Assembly: GCA_905182995.1 (NCBI GenBank)
Contig: CAJJDP010000020.1
Span: 437,453-501,452, forward strand
Direction of reading: 5' to 3'
DNA length: 64,000 bases
From: Paramecium octaurelia
Taxonomy: Eukaryota; Ciliophora; Oligohymenophorea; Peniculida; Parameciidae
Shown: positions 13,260 to 24,441 of the stretch, piece after piece
How the letters are laid out: the number at the start of each line of letters is the position of its first letter
How positions within the stretch are numbered: position 1 is the first letter of the stretch
The notes under the pieces: generated by a model
Told to the model about the DNA's origin: nothing
Databases searched by the model: none
The model's input: the letters and a program-made list of their open reading frames with translations, nothing else
Program-made: the position numbers and the translations under genes

Positions 13260-13385
13260 TAAATATTTTTAAGTTATTAATAAATTAATTATGAACTCAA
13301 ATTTATACTCTTTTTCTAAAATTGTGAATAACATTAAATTGAAATGGAATTTAATAAATTTTAATTTACACTTGTATTAAATATA

Positions 13386-14272
13386 TCATTTCTTGGTACT
13401 GTTTTTCAATTTTTAATCAATATTTTTGAAATAAGTGTTCTGAATTCTTTGGGATAAAGTTCTTTATTTCTTGTTTTCTGGAGATCTGTATCTACTAGTA
13501 AGAGGGGCAACTAGTTTCAATGAAAGCTTCTTATCGAAGATGTCTTGAAAATTCAAAGGATTTGAAACTCCCAATCTAGTAATATTAGACACTCGAGGAT
13601 AGTAGAAGGTTTTTCTTTTTATTCCAATTTGTTAATGTCCAAGGACTGGTTCAGTTTTAATCCTCTATCCAAATAGTTGATTATCCAGTCCCTTTTGATC
13701 TAGGGTCTTCAGAGTGTTCTACATCGGTGTCAAATCTGTAAGAGTATTGGGAGATGATTGAAATAACTACTATTGTATATTATTAGATTGCATGAGTTTA
13801 GAGATTGCACTTTTGACATACACCATTTATAAAATTTAGGACATTGGTTTGAATTTCGATTTAATAACATTGTTGGTAGATGAATGGCTAAAATTACATT
13901 TAAGATGTACATGGATGCAGTTCCACTTGATTTGAGTAAGTTTTCTTGGTTTTTTGGAGTTTTATCCAATTCAAGTAATTTTATTTATATAGGCTTCTAG
14001 ATTGGGTTGCCATCGTTTTCATTTTTCAGCAATAGTTTCTTACGAATATTGCCTCCACATTCATGACAATGGCAACTGAGATTCATTGATCTTTCTTCAA
14101 ATAAGACTTATTTTAATTGCTGAAACGAATGACTCGGCTTTAGTTTTTTTTAGGTTTTCGATAAACAATAGACTTTGTATTTGCTTTCTTGTTTGTATGT
14201 TCTTTTCCTATACTTTGGTTTGCAAAAGACATCGAGATTCTTTTCGGAGGATTTATTATCAAATATATTCAT
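13386..14272 (-). CDS. Basic protein of unknown function with CxCxxC motif
   Basis: 287 residues with one 23-nt intron at 13888-13910. The protein is Lys/Gln/Ser-rich and probably largely disordered. A CHCHECGG cluster near residue 65 could bind zinc. No family is recognised. The ATG shares bases with the TGA of the upstream CDC6-like gene (ATGA, 14269-14272), so there is no intergenic space. The frame is open and protein-like from that ATG; a later in-frame ATG near 14095 is the alternative start. A decayed copy of its 3' end lies near 62.1-62.3 kb. Confidence 0.65.
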
Positions 14273-15475
14273 AATTATTGTAAAATGTTTTTAAATGCAT
14301 CTAGATCAGATAATTAATATTTCAATTCCTCTGCTGTAAATTTACATAGAATCTTTTTTACTGTGATTTTAAATCCCATTTTTTATTGTTTCGCTTCTTT
14401 TGTAGTAAGTAGGTTATAATCTTTTAATAAATTAATTTCCTCCTCTACATCCACACTCAAGGGCAAACTCAGCTTATACTTAATTTCGTTAACCTTTCTT
14501 ATGAGATCTGGTAAATCTATTTCAAGTTGAATAGAGTCCTTCTTTAATAAAGCAGTGATTCCTAATAGTATTAATTACTAATGCAAAGTCAGGGTGGTGA
14601 CAACACTCTTCATTTTGTTATCAAACACACTCATTCCTATTTCTTAATTGACAGCATCTGTTGTTATTTCTTCTTTGTCTCTTAAGGTCCTTTTCACAAT
14701 ATCTATTATATTTCTCATATCTCCTCCCTTGTCATTATAGGCTCTGGTTGTTAGTATTTTGATGGCTTTTTCATCATATTTTCTATATAGATACACATAT
14801 TTACTAAATTTCTATTTATTTTAAGATATCTAAAACCAGTTCTTGTAACTATTGGATGGTGTAAGGCTTCAAAATAAGATTTTTGAATTGAGGGAGCTAA
14901 AATTTATATCTCACTGATTAGGTTTAGAGGAACTCGATGTCATTACTAATGCCAATAATGATGGCATGTTTGGAGAGGGAAAATAAATCAAAGGCTTCTT
15001 TTTCACTCACCTTAAATAAATTGTCAAACTCATCAATTGTGATGATACTATTGTTTATTAAATATAAATACGTGTTCAACTCTTTGAGTCTATCCATAAT
15101 GACTTTACGTGTTTATTATTTGGCAGTGGAGCTTTTAACATTCAATTGCTTTTTACAAATGTTTAAAAACTCTGTATAATTTTTACATTGCATTGCATTT
15201 ATATAGATAGTGGTGTAATTATTCTGCCATTGCTTGAGACATTTAGTGAGGAGCATAGTTTTGCCGCATCCAGGTTGACCAGTAATCATCAGAAACTTTT
15301 ATTCGTCATGAGATGCTATAAACTATTGGATCTCGAATTCCTCCAGCTCTCTGAATTTCATTTTTTTAATGAGTTCAGACACATTGCTTTGAGTGTTTTC
15401 TAAATCTTCATAAGCGTTGGGCTGTTTCTTGTTACTTTATAAATCATCTTAAGGTGTTTGTCTTTTCTTTTTCAT
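14269..15475 (-). CDS. ORC1/CDC6-type AAA+ ATPase
   Basis: 394 residues with one 22-nt intron at 14783-14804. Walker A is TGQPGCGKTMLL and Walker B is SIITIDEFDNLF. A sensor-1 segment is IIIGISNDIEFL. A sensor-2/lid element reads NDKGGDMRNIIDIVKRTLRD, like the GD-x-R-x-A-L-D motif of the family. A C-terminal winged-helix-like domain follows. ORC1/CDC6 proteins load the MCM helicase at replication origins in the nucleus. The short N-terminus (about 70 residues) without a BAH domain favours CDC6 over ORC1. The TGA overlaps the ATG of the following gene by four bases. Confidence 0.85.
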
Positions 15476-15533
15476 TAATTTATATATTATGGCGCTTAAA
15501 TTAGCGTACCATTTCGATATATAATATAAATTA

Positions 15534-16437
15534 TCAAGTTTCTTTTTTCTTCTGACTTTTTTATCTGGCCATTAATCTATCCTAGATAGACTTTGATTGA
15601 TTTTGCAATTATGATTCCACCACATTCTATTTGACTTGATGTTCCTCTTTCAGCAACAATTTTGGAATGGGTGTTTCATTATTCTCATTTCTGAATTCTA
15701 TTTTTGGCGATCTCTTCTTAGAAGATGATTCATCTATTTTTTATGCTAATTTCGTTTCATTAAATTAAGGTTAAGGAGATTCGTGATTCTTCATGATGAT
15801 ATCTGGATTCTCTTTGTTCTTTTTGCCTTCTTCGATCAAGTTTTGAAGTTGAATGACAAGTTTCTTATTGTCGATTTATTAGTATTGATCTTCGTTCTTT
15901 GGAGTAGCATACTCAGTTGGTTTATCAATCCTATCGTTAAAATCTTCGAAATCCTTGAAGTAACTAACTTCACTACTCATTATTTAAACAGGTTATTGAC
16001 TATTCATTAATATTCATAGTTTACATTTTCCTTTCCGAAGATTATAACGATCTTGGTTCTCTTTAAGTGAACTTGTCAGCCTGTTAAACTATATTCTTGA
16101 TTTTGTCTAAGAAATAATATTTAATGGGATCCATAAGAGTATCATATTATTAAACACATTCCTAATACATTCCAACCAATTAATCCACCATATTTATTTG
16201 TTTGATTGGAGACAAATTGAATTTGTTCTCCATCGTGGACATAGTTAAAAAAAATTGTTTCGTTAAATTTATTTTCTTTTATATTCCTTATTGCACCTCT
16301 TTGTTGTTCTATTTGTACAGAAACTCTGGAGTCATGAATTATTCATCTACATAAAAGGCTCCCTTTGAACCAGATTTGTTCTCCTCTTCCCCTTTCTTCC
16401 CCTGAATACTCTCAAATGCCTATTTAAATATTCTCAT
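15534..16437 (-). CDS. Unrecognised helical protein
   Basis: 291 residues. A 28-nt intron at 15973-16000 joins two frames cleanly (NINEY-EVSYFKDFEDF). The N-terminal part (MRIFKQAFESIQGKKGEEE, DQLVGMYQECVQQYDTLMDP) is predicted helical. The C-terminal third is Lys/Ser/Gln-rich and ends RQKSQKKKET. I recognise no domain, membrane segment or signal peptide. It lies in a minus-strand run with the sulfurtransferase upstream and the CDC6-like gene downstream, each about 26-60 bp away. Confidence 0.65.
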
Positions 16438-16462
16438 TAAATTTATTAAATATATTATAAAT

Positions 16463-17421
16463 TCACTTCTTTTTTATCTCCACATCCTTGGTAGCAGCAT
16501 ACTCACTCCAACTCCCATCATACAATGAGATATTCTTCAACCCTATTCTTTCCAATGCCACATAAATCACTGATGCTGTGACACCAGATCCACACGAACA
16601 CACTATGTTTCTATTCACATCGACATTGAGACTATTGAGAATCTCCTTGATTTCCTCAGGCTAACACATTAATCAAATTATGATACTGTCTTCATCAATC
16701 CTGTTTTTTAATCAATTAATTGACTGAAAGGTAATGAAGTTGAATAAGGCATATGACCACTAGACAATCCTGGTCTAGGTTCAGGCACCTCTCCATTGAA
16801 TCTCGGAGCAGGTCTAGCATCCAAAACCTGATCTCCTCTCTTCCCTTTATTTTGATTCTCTATATTTTTTAATATGAAATCAAGCTATCTCAACATATGA
16901 ACTTAAGGAGTGGCTTTATACTTTGCTTCCCTTATCAAGGGTGGAGCATCAGAAACTGCACAATTCTCTCGAACCCAAGCAGGAAATCCACCATCTAAGA
17001 CTGCTATATCTTTGTGTCCAAAGTATTTGAATTACCAATATACTCTTGCAGACGAAAAGATATTCATTCCATCATAAACTACTATTCGATCGTTATTACT
17101 AATTCCCATGTCAGATACAGACCTTTTCTTAGACCTATCATGTACCTTTCAAAATCCTCTGTTTTTGGAAGCATGTGAGGTAAACTAGTTTCTTAGAGGC
17201 TGTTTGCATCTATATCAAAACGGATTGCTCCAGGAATGTGTGATTTTTTGTATTCTAACTCTGCATTGCGATTCATTTGAGGAAGGTACCATGAACAATC
17301 TATTTTCAGCCTTTGCTTTACCTAAGACTTTGACTTTATTGAGATTTTATTTCAAATATTGCACTGAGACTAAAGGCGAAGGGAATGTCGAAAAGGCATA
17401 TCTTGCAGATCTGACAAACAT
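16463..17421 (-). CDS. 3-Mercaptopyruvate/thiosulfate sulfurtransferase
   Basis: 295 residues after three introns (17300-17321, 17123-17145, 16661-16686). Two rhodanese domains are visible. The first contains ILDCSWYLP-like and HIPGAIRFDID motifs, the usual IPGA-x-x-F-D signature. The second carries the active-site loop IVCSCGSGVTASVIY. The CGSGVTA form is typical of mercaptopyruvate sulfurtransferase, while thiosulfate sulfurtransferases usually read CRKGVTA. The enzyme moves sulfur from mercaptopyruvate to acceptors such as cyanide or thioredoxin. The N-terminus MFVRSARYAFST is basic and hydroxylated, so it may be a mitochondrial presequence. Confidence 0.92.
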
Positions 17422-17508
17422 TATATATTATGATAATATGTAATTTTTACAATTTCTAATTTTGATTCTTATATTGAAATATTCTATATTCAAATCAAAT
17501 ATGAATAA

Positions 17509-19817
17509 ATGTAATTATCAGAAAACTTGATTGCGAGAGTATTTGTCATAATTTTATGCCTCTTGTCAATGACAGGCTGTTCTCTAATTTTGTGGACATT
17601 CTTCAGAACACCCAGATTAAACAAAAACCCAGGGAGTATTATTTAAAGAATGACCATAGCATAGATTGTATTGAACAGTATTTTATTAGATTATTACTTT
17701 TCTGATGTTGTTTGCACAATTTTATATTAGTTCTGATGATATTCCAACCGGCGGTGCCTTTGTAATATCCTCATAATTTTGCTCATTCCTAGGGTTCATT
17801 GAGATATTTTTTTCCTCGTAATACTCGCTCTATAATATCTATTTCCCCATAAATCTATATTGCTCACTTAAAACACAGGACTATAACTTTAATAAATACT
17901 TTAAGTTGATGGAGATTTCCTCACTAATATTCTCATTTCTATTCACTTTGACTATGTTCTTCGTTAAAGATGTTAAAATAAAGTATCAATAACATATAAT
18001 TAGTGTTGTCGGCGTATGCGGTCTAAAGATGGTTGATTTCTCCACCACTTTCAGTGTTATCTTGGTAATCATAACATTATGCATTTTAATATTGCTAGTT
18101 TTCATAATCAACGAAAAATCATCATTCAAAACGACTCTTTATAATAAAGATTCAGAAAAATTCCATTAGAAATACCATAAAGAGTTCATCATAGTTAATA
18201 CACTCTACACATCAGTATTTTTAGGCACTTATATGATTCCCTCATGTCTGATATTTTGGAGTTAATTACTCTATAATGATGATACTCACTTCTATTCTTT
18301 TCCAATCATCTATCCCTTGGGAGGTATACTGCTTTTCTTGATACGAATAAATGATCCGATTGTCAAAAAGTACATCTATACAATTATAATGGGAAAGAAA
18401 AAGAAAAATCAAAATTGTAAATTAAAGGATAAGCTTTTATAAAAGGATGATGTAACAAAAATAGTATATCCTAATATAGTTCAATGGTATAGAATAGATG
18501 AGCATGGATTCTGGACTCGAAATTAGTGTGTGCAACAACAAAAAACTCAGATACACAGTAAGAGCAGTGACCAGTGAGAAATAATTATAACCAGACACCG
18601 CTCTCTCCTCTGTTTTCGGAAGCCAAATTAAACTGATTAAGAATAACTAAGAATTATTCATTGTATTACTTTCCATTAAAAATGCCATGAATCATTGTAT
18701 TGAAGAGAAGTAATCGTTACTGAAAACTTTAAAACCATTTAATTTTACTCACATCACTAAATACTCATTATACTTGCAGGATGACTTTAAAGATTTGGAT
18801 TAGAAATACAAAAATTATAATGTATTATTATTTGATTACATTTAGAATCTCTGTTTAAAGGATTATGTCAATAACATTTGCTATAAGAGAGTTATCAATT
18901 GTTACAGTTATGCAAGCAAGACTCTGATCCATCTCTTTAGTTAAGTGTTAAATATTGATTTAAATCAACTCAAAACAAGTTTAAGAATCGAATAGAATAC
19001 AAAAACAATAGTCAATACCAAATTACCTTAGTCTTATGGACCCATCTTCTTAACTTATGACAATTACTTTTCTATTGAAATCATTTCTAAATAACACAAA
19101 CTGCTTTTAACAAAGGGTGGAGGGTTAATGAATATTTGTAAACGCTATCAAACCGAATATAGTAGGCAAAAAAATGGTAACACTTTGTTGCCTGCAATAT
19201 TGGGACTGTATACCATCTAAATTGAAGAAGATAGATACATTAACGTCGTATTAAAGTTAAATTAAATAAAAATAAACTATCCCTTATAACTTAATCATTT
19301 CAATATTCAAGTGGAATAAGATTAATTAATCTAACAGGATGTCTTTGGCTGGATATAATTAAGCTTAGAAAAAGGATAATTTAGATTATTTATTGCTGAA
19401 AAGCTATTTGATGAGAAATTTTAAATCAAAATTGAAGATAATGATTTTAAGTTATCTCAAAATGCTGCCAAAGAATTAGTGAGTATCCTCAGCAAGGATA
19501 TTGAAGAGTTTTGTTTTTGTAGAAATATTACTATTTCTTTGGTTTACTTCAAATTACCCACCAATAGACTAGATTCCATGTGTAAACATGAGAACTCTTT
19601 GTCCTATCATTATTAAATTTATAAAAATAGTCAGTAAATTACTCCATTACAGATGAATGAATATTTTAAAGATTTGGGTTAATTTGAATTAGATAGTAAA
19701 ATAGGGTTTGTTAGAATTTATTTTGATAACTTTTGGTAGGAATGGGAATATATCAATGAGAATGAAAGATGCTTGTATTTTGATAAACTCGTGGAATAGT
19801 TGTCAGAAATAATTTGA
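17509..19817 (+). CDS. GPCR-PIPK fusion: 7TM receptor with degenerate PIP-kinase domain
   Basis: 752 residues with introns 17668-17689 (22 nt) and 18566-18593 (28 nt). The N-terminal half holds about seven hydrophobic helices, from VIILCLLSMTGCSLILWTFF to GGILLFLIRINDPIVKKYI, in a cAMP-receptor-like layout. The C-terminal half has the phosphatidylinositol-phosphate kinase lobe signature: SYGPIFLTYDNYFSIEIIS and TLLPAILGLYTIQIE. Such fusions (RpkA of Dictyostelium, GPCR-PIPKs of oomycetes) couple a receptor to PIP2 synthesis. Later catalytic motifs are eroded. The expected MDYSLL region reads NITISLVYFKL, no IID-x-L-Q metal-binding motif is seen, and no DLKGS-like loop. A regulatory, non-catalytic role is likely. 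Confidence 0.85.
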
Positions 19818-19860
19818 TTTCTTTTTGATAACAATAAATTAAAAATTAATACAAATTTAC

Positions 19861-22165
19861 TCAATTCGCTAATTCCATAGATTGTCTTCTTGTAAATATC
19901 TCCACCTTCCTATTTTTATTATCCCCTTAATCTTTAAATTCTTTCTTCCTTGACTTCTTCTTTTTATCACTATCAACTATATCCTTATCATTAAATATTT
20001 ACTTCTTTCTATTTAAACCTCTTGGAAGATCTCAAATATTCTTATGTAAGGGAATATCTACGTATTATTCGAATATGAGAATAATCTCAAAAATAAGAAA
20101 TCATATTAATCCTGAGTTAAATCGATACCCATATATTCAAAAGTTTCAATAATTTGTTTTCGTTCTAATAATCCTTCATATTTGCTTGTCAATTAATCAA
20201 AATATTATTTCAAACTATTTTTATACTTACCAATAATCTAATAATCAATATTAATAATATACTTGTGTTATCTCCTTTGTTTTTTAGATTTCAATCTCAT
20301 TTGTTAAAATTTCATAATTGCCAATCAGTTTTTACAATATACTTCTAACAATAGTTGTAGATTAAGTCAACTAATCATTATAAACAACAAATTCCTAAGA
20401 ATTATCCTCTGTAAGATATCTGGCTACCAATAAAGCTGAGTCTTCATCTATTAATAAGAAAGGCTCCTTCTACATTCTTTCTGAAACCTCTTTTAATTTA
20501 ATTTCTCCTGTCTTCTTGTTTTTATTGTCAAATAAATATTTTTCAATTGCATCTGCTAGCGTTATTTTTTTAGTTCTCAATCTATAGTTTAATTCAAATC
20601 CTAAATGATCTACATCATCTTTTTTGATAACCTTAAATTTTTATTACTATTAATTTTTATCCTAATTGATACTATCCGGAGTATAATATTAATTTAATGG
20701 TCTCTAAGTCTTTAAATTTACAGTTGCTGCTGTTTGAGCCTACTTCTATTATATAGAGGGAGCAGTCTCTTTTAATTTAGATTAAGCATTTATTAATAAT
20801 AAATGTTTATACTTTTCATCTAGTTCCTCATAAGCCAACTTAAGCTTTTTCAATTCATCCTATAATTGATCCTTTATTTTAGCTTCTATTGTAGATTTCT
20901 CATTTAACTTTTATTTCAACTCAGTTGTTGTTTTATCTAAATATTCTATATCCCTTGTTTTCTACTATAACTCTTTTCTTAATTCTTATTCAATTTTTAT
21001 CAATCCTATTATTCTTAATTGGTTATTATCTAATTTATTCGCTTTTGAGATTAAATTTTAATTTATATCTTTATAAGAATCTAATTCCTGCTAGAGTCCC
21101 TCAATGTAAGTCGATTTATCTTTTAGAGTTTATTGAAGATCATCAATCACTTAATTTTATTTGTTTAGAAGTTTTTAATTAGTTTCCATATGATTTTGGA
21201 GCTTAAACTTCTCTTCCTATTCAATTGTGATTTGGCCTTAATAAAATGAGTTTTCCTGCTTTAAGGAATTTATGATTTGCATTTAAAGGTAGAATTTATG
21301 CTCAAATTAATTAAAATCATGAGTCATTTAAATGATCTATTCATTTCTTTAAGATTATTCTAATAGTGTCTTCAATCTGAGGGTTTCTTCCTAAAATACA
21401 TTAATTTCTTTTTCCAATTCTTAAATTTTAGTGTATTTGATATCGTGCTTCAAATTTGATATTTCCTCATTCTATTATTTTATCATTGTTCTTAACTCTT
21501 TGATTTGTTTCTTTAAAGTTATTGTCAATAAATTCTAAATGAAATAATTTTTAGATTAATACTTCACTTATTCCCAATTTAGTCATCAAAGCTAAATCCT
21601 ACTTATCGGCAACGTATTTCTGCTGCAAATACCCACCTACATTTTGCACAACAGTTTACATTCGCTCTGTATTTTTATTCAAAAATCTCATTTTTGCTTT
21701 AAGATCATAGTTTTCTTAAGTTAACTTGTTTATCATATCTTTCAAATAAACAGTTTCTGCATATAAGTCATCCTAGTCTTAAAAAATACTGTAATTACTT
21801 TATCCTTAGCCATGTTAACAGGTATTTTTTTACTGAGGTCTTGCACAACAGGTGAATTTCTAATTCATTAGTTTGAAATAAGTACTTTAAAATTTCTGTA
21901 TGAGTGGATTTACTTTATGTGACAGAACTATCATTGATAACATTAGTTTTTCTAGTAGATAGTGTTCTAAACTTATTAGGGGATGGTTTCAATACAAATT
22001 TGTCTAAATCATTTTATTCACCTGCTCCAAGAATAACCACCTTTAAACCCTTTGGAGACACCTTATCAAGTTTTTTAGTATCATAGATGATGCCTGATTA
22101 GGGTCTACTTCTAATTTGACTGAAAGTCTTAGATGCAATCCTTTTGTTATTTTATTTCTTTACAT
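19861..22165 (-). CDS. Long coiled-coil protein, start codon possibly split by an intron
   Basis: 716 residues. Six introns (23-28 nt) give one frame of exactly divisible length. Residues ~150-480 are a continuous coiled coil (KKQIKELRTMIKQQNEEISN onward). The C-terminal ~200 residues are globular (DDVDHLGFELNYRLRTKKIT, TFEYMGIDLTQDQYDFLFLR), slightly EF-hand-like but without a calcium loop. The tail is basic (DKKKKSRKK). The only start I can find arises by joining AT (22165-22164) to G across a 23-nt intron (22141-22163). It is probably a cytoskeletal or basal-body type protein; no family is recognised. Confidence 0.7.
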
Positions 22166-22780
22166 TTATAAAGTTTTTGGAAGTAATATGTTTTATAAAA
22201 TAAAATTCAATTTCCAATGATAGAAATATATTTTGACTTAAAATAAATAAAACATAATTTTATTAACCTATTATCACTTTTTTTAAGAAGGGGCAACCTT
22301 AAATTTTATTTGTTTCTTAAATTCAATAGTTGTATGTTACTATTTTAATATTTAATTACTGCTCTTGTTTCATAATTAAAGTAATTAAAAAAAATAATAC
22401 CATATAACTTGAATGAATTTCATGTATATAATTGGATTATAGAAAAATTCTATTGACATCATAATGATTTTATATCTTGACTTTTATTTATAAGTTTGTA
22501 TAATAATATTTTCACTAAGAATTCATCTATTCCACTTATTTTGCAATTTTTAGATCACTAATACTAAATGTAATCATATTGTAGGTTTATTTGGATTCTA
22601 AATTGTTTTTAATTATAAAAAGACAAAATTCTATTAACCTTTAATCAAAAACAGTTTTTAACCGATTAGGAAAAGACGAAATGAAGGATCTTACTTTTTT
22701 TTTAATTTCGCATAAGCAGAGTAAAAATATGCTATTTATATGATGAGAAAATATAAAAGATATTTTAATATTTTATTAAT
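22166..22780. other. Intergenic region, no gene seen
   Basis: This AT-rich stretch upstream of the coiled-coil gene leads into the inverted repeat. A short plus-strand frame starting at 22743 (MRKYKRYF) runs into the first repeat arm and on to about 23055 without resembling a known protein. Confidence 0.35.
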
Positions 22781-22878
22781 TTATAGTAAGTATTTAGAGA
22801 TGCTTGATAAATTTGTTGGATATGATGAAAGACAAGGTATTGATGGCATGTATAGAAATTATGAAAGAAATTAATCAA
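22781..22878 (+). repeat. Inverted repeat, left arm (98 bp)
   Basis: These 98 bases match the reverse complement of 23125-23222 with about six mismatches (about 94%). The arm reads as coding in one frame (MLDKFVGYDERQGIDGMY), and both arms keep that frame. They are therefore likely two copies of one exon fragment facing each other across 246 bp. Confidence 0.8.
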
Positions 22879-23124
22879 GGCCTTTAATTCAAGGGAAAGA
22901 AGTACAATTTTTTTACTCAAAGATAAAAATTGATATCAGTAATATTTATTTTTCCAGATCTTACAATAAATTAAAATCCATCTTCAAAGTTGACAATTAG
23001 TTGAAGAATTGGGTGAAAAAAAAGATAATTATGGATTAAAAATAACCCTTTCTTCTTCTTTGAATGAAAAAACTCAATTTTTTTTATTTTTATCAAGTTC
23101 CATTTTCCCTTAAATCTAAGCTTT

Positions 23125-23222
23125 TTGATCAATTCCTTTCATAAATTCTATACATTCCATCAATACCTTTTCTTTCATCATATCCAACAAATTTATCAAG
23201 CATCTCTAAATACTTCCTATAA
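23125..23222 (-). repeat. Inverted repeat, right arm (98 bp)
   Basis: This is the partner of 22781-22878. On the minus strand the arm lies in a 37-codon frame that starts upstream at about 23242 (MILCTVDYRKYLEMLDKF) and ends at a TGA just inside the arm (YERN, stop). The parent gene is not in this window. Confidence 0.8.
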
Positions 23223-23855
23223 TCTACTGTACATAATATCATCCTCAAAGTATTAGTACAGTAAAGAAAAATACAAAAACACTTGAGTTATAAGAAGATT
23301 TGAAAATCAATATTATTTAAAAAACATATCATAATACTAATAGCATACTCTTTGAACAAATCTTCGAAAAATTTACTAATTTTATTTATTTTAATGAAAA
23401 AGTAAAAATAAATACATAATTTAAAAAAATTGAGATGAGTGCTTGAAATTTTAGAATCTATTGCTCTCTATAAAAAAAGAAATTTTAAGTCAATATAGAA
23501 AGAAAACTATTTGTACATAATTGATTTTATAACAGGTAAAAAAAAAATAATATCTTATTTTTAAATTATGACAATATATAAAAAATAAATAATGAAATTA
23601 AAAGTTGTATAGATCTAGAACTCATGGTAGAATTGATGTTGATAGATTCAAAATGGTAGAGCAATTCTAATAAAGAATACATAGAGTTATATATACAGGA
23701 TTTTCAGTATATTAATTATGCAGTTTGAATTAATACGCATCAATTATATTAAATAGTTCAAAATCAAGATTTAATAATTAATCAACTCAAGTCATCATAA
23801 AGGCGATTTTGAATATCTTTCAATTAATAATTTAGATATTTTATAAAATCTCTCA
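23223..23855. other. Intergenic region, no gene seen
   Basis: AT-rich sequence with long poly-A tracts. No open frame of protein-like composition was found on either strand beyond the repeat arm. Confidence 0.35.
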
Positions 23856-24317
23856 ATGGATATCAGCCCTTTCTTATATGACAACTTACCTCAACCTTAA
23901 GAGAACAATTATTTGATACAAGAAGAATGCCATCAATACCTTTCTAAATTGAATTTCAATAAAACTTTATTTAGAATGCAGAGTCCTGAACCTTCTATTC
24001 AGGATGACTGCTTCTAGAATGAAAATGAAAAATCTTTTGAGGTCGATTTTGCTGATTTCAACTATCTCAATCACCAAAGAAAACTCTCTTCAGATGATGA
24101 GGAAGAAATCTAATGTTCTAAGAAGCTTCTAAAGGCCAAAAAGTTAAGAAAAAAGAGTAAAAACCGAGATGGACCCCTTTCAGAGAAAGAATTTATAGAA
24201 ATAATGAAAAAACTGGACTAGTGCCATTAAATTATGAGTATGATTGACAGCATGTCAAAGATTGTAAATACATTTAAGCTGTAGTTACAGAAACAAAGTG
24301 GTTTAAAACTTAAGTGA
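23856..24317 (+). CDS. Small acidic/basic protein of unknown function
   Basis: 153 residues in one frame without introns. The first 90 residues are acidic (DISPFLYDNLPQ, SSDDEEEIQ). They are followed by a dense basic block (KKLLKAKKLRKKSKNRDG) that could be a nuclear localisation signal, then a helix (SEKEFIEIMKKLDQCHQIMS). It resembles a small nuclear regulator but matches no family I know. Confidence 0.65.
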
Positions 24318-24441
24318 CATAAGTGGATTATTTTGTTTCAATATTGTTTTATATATTTTTTGCTGTTGAACTGACAGTTTATTCACTCATGAAATTAAAA
24401 TGAGAATGAATTTAAAATTATAAATGATAAACAAATATATG

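Noticed and set aside
15973-16000. Two separate genes at 15.5-16.4 kb
   Set aside because: A 28-nt intron with good ends joins the two frames exactly, so one gene is the simpler reading.
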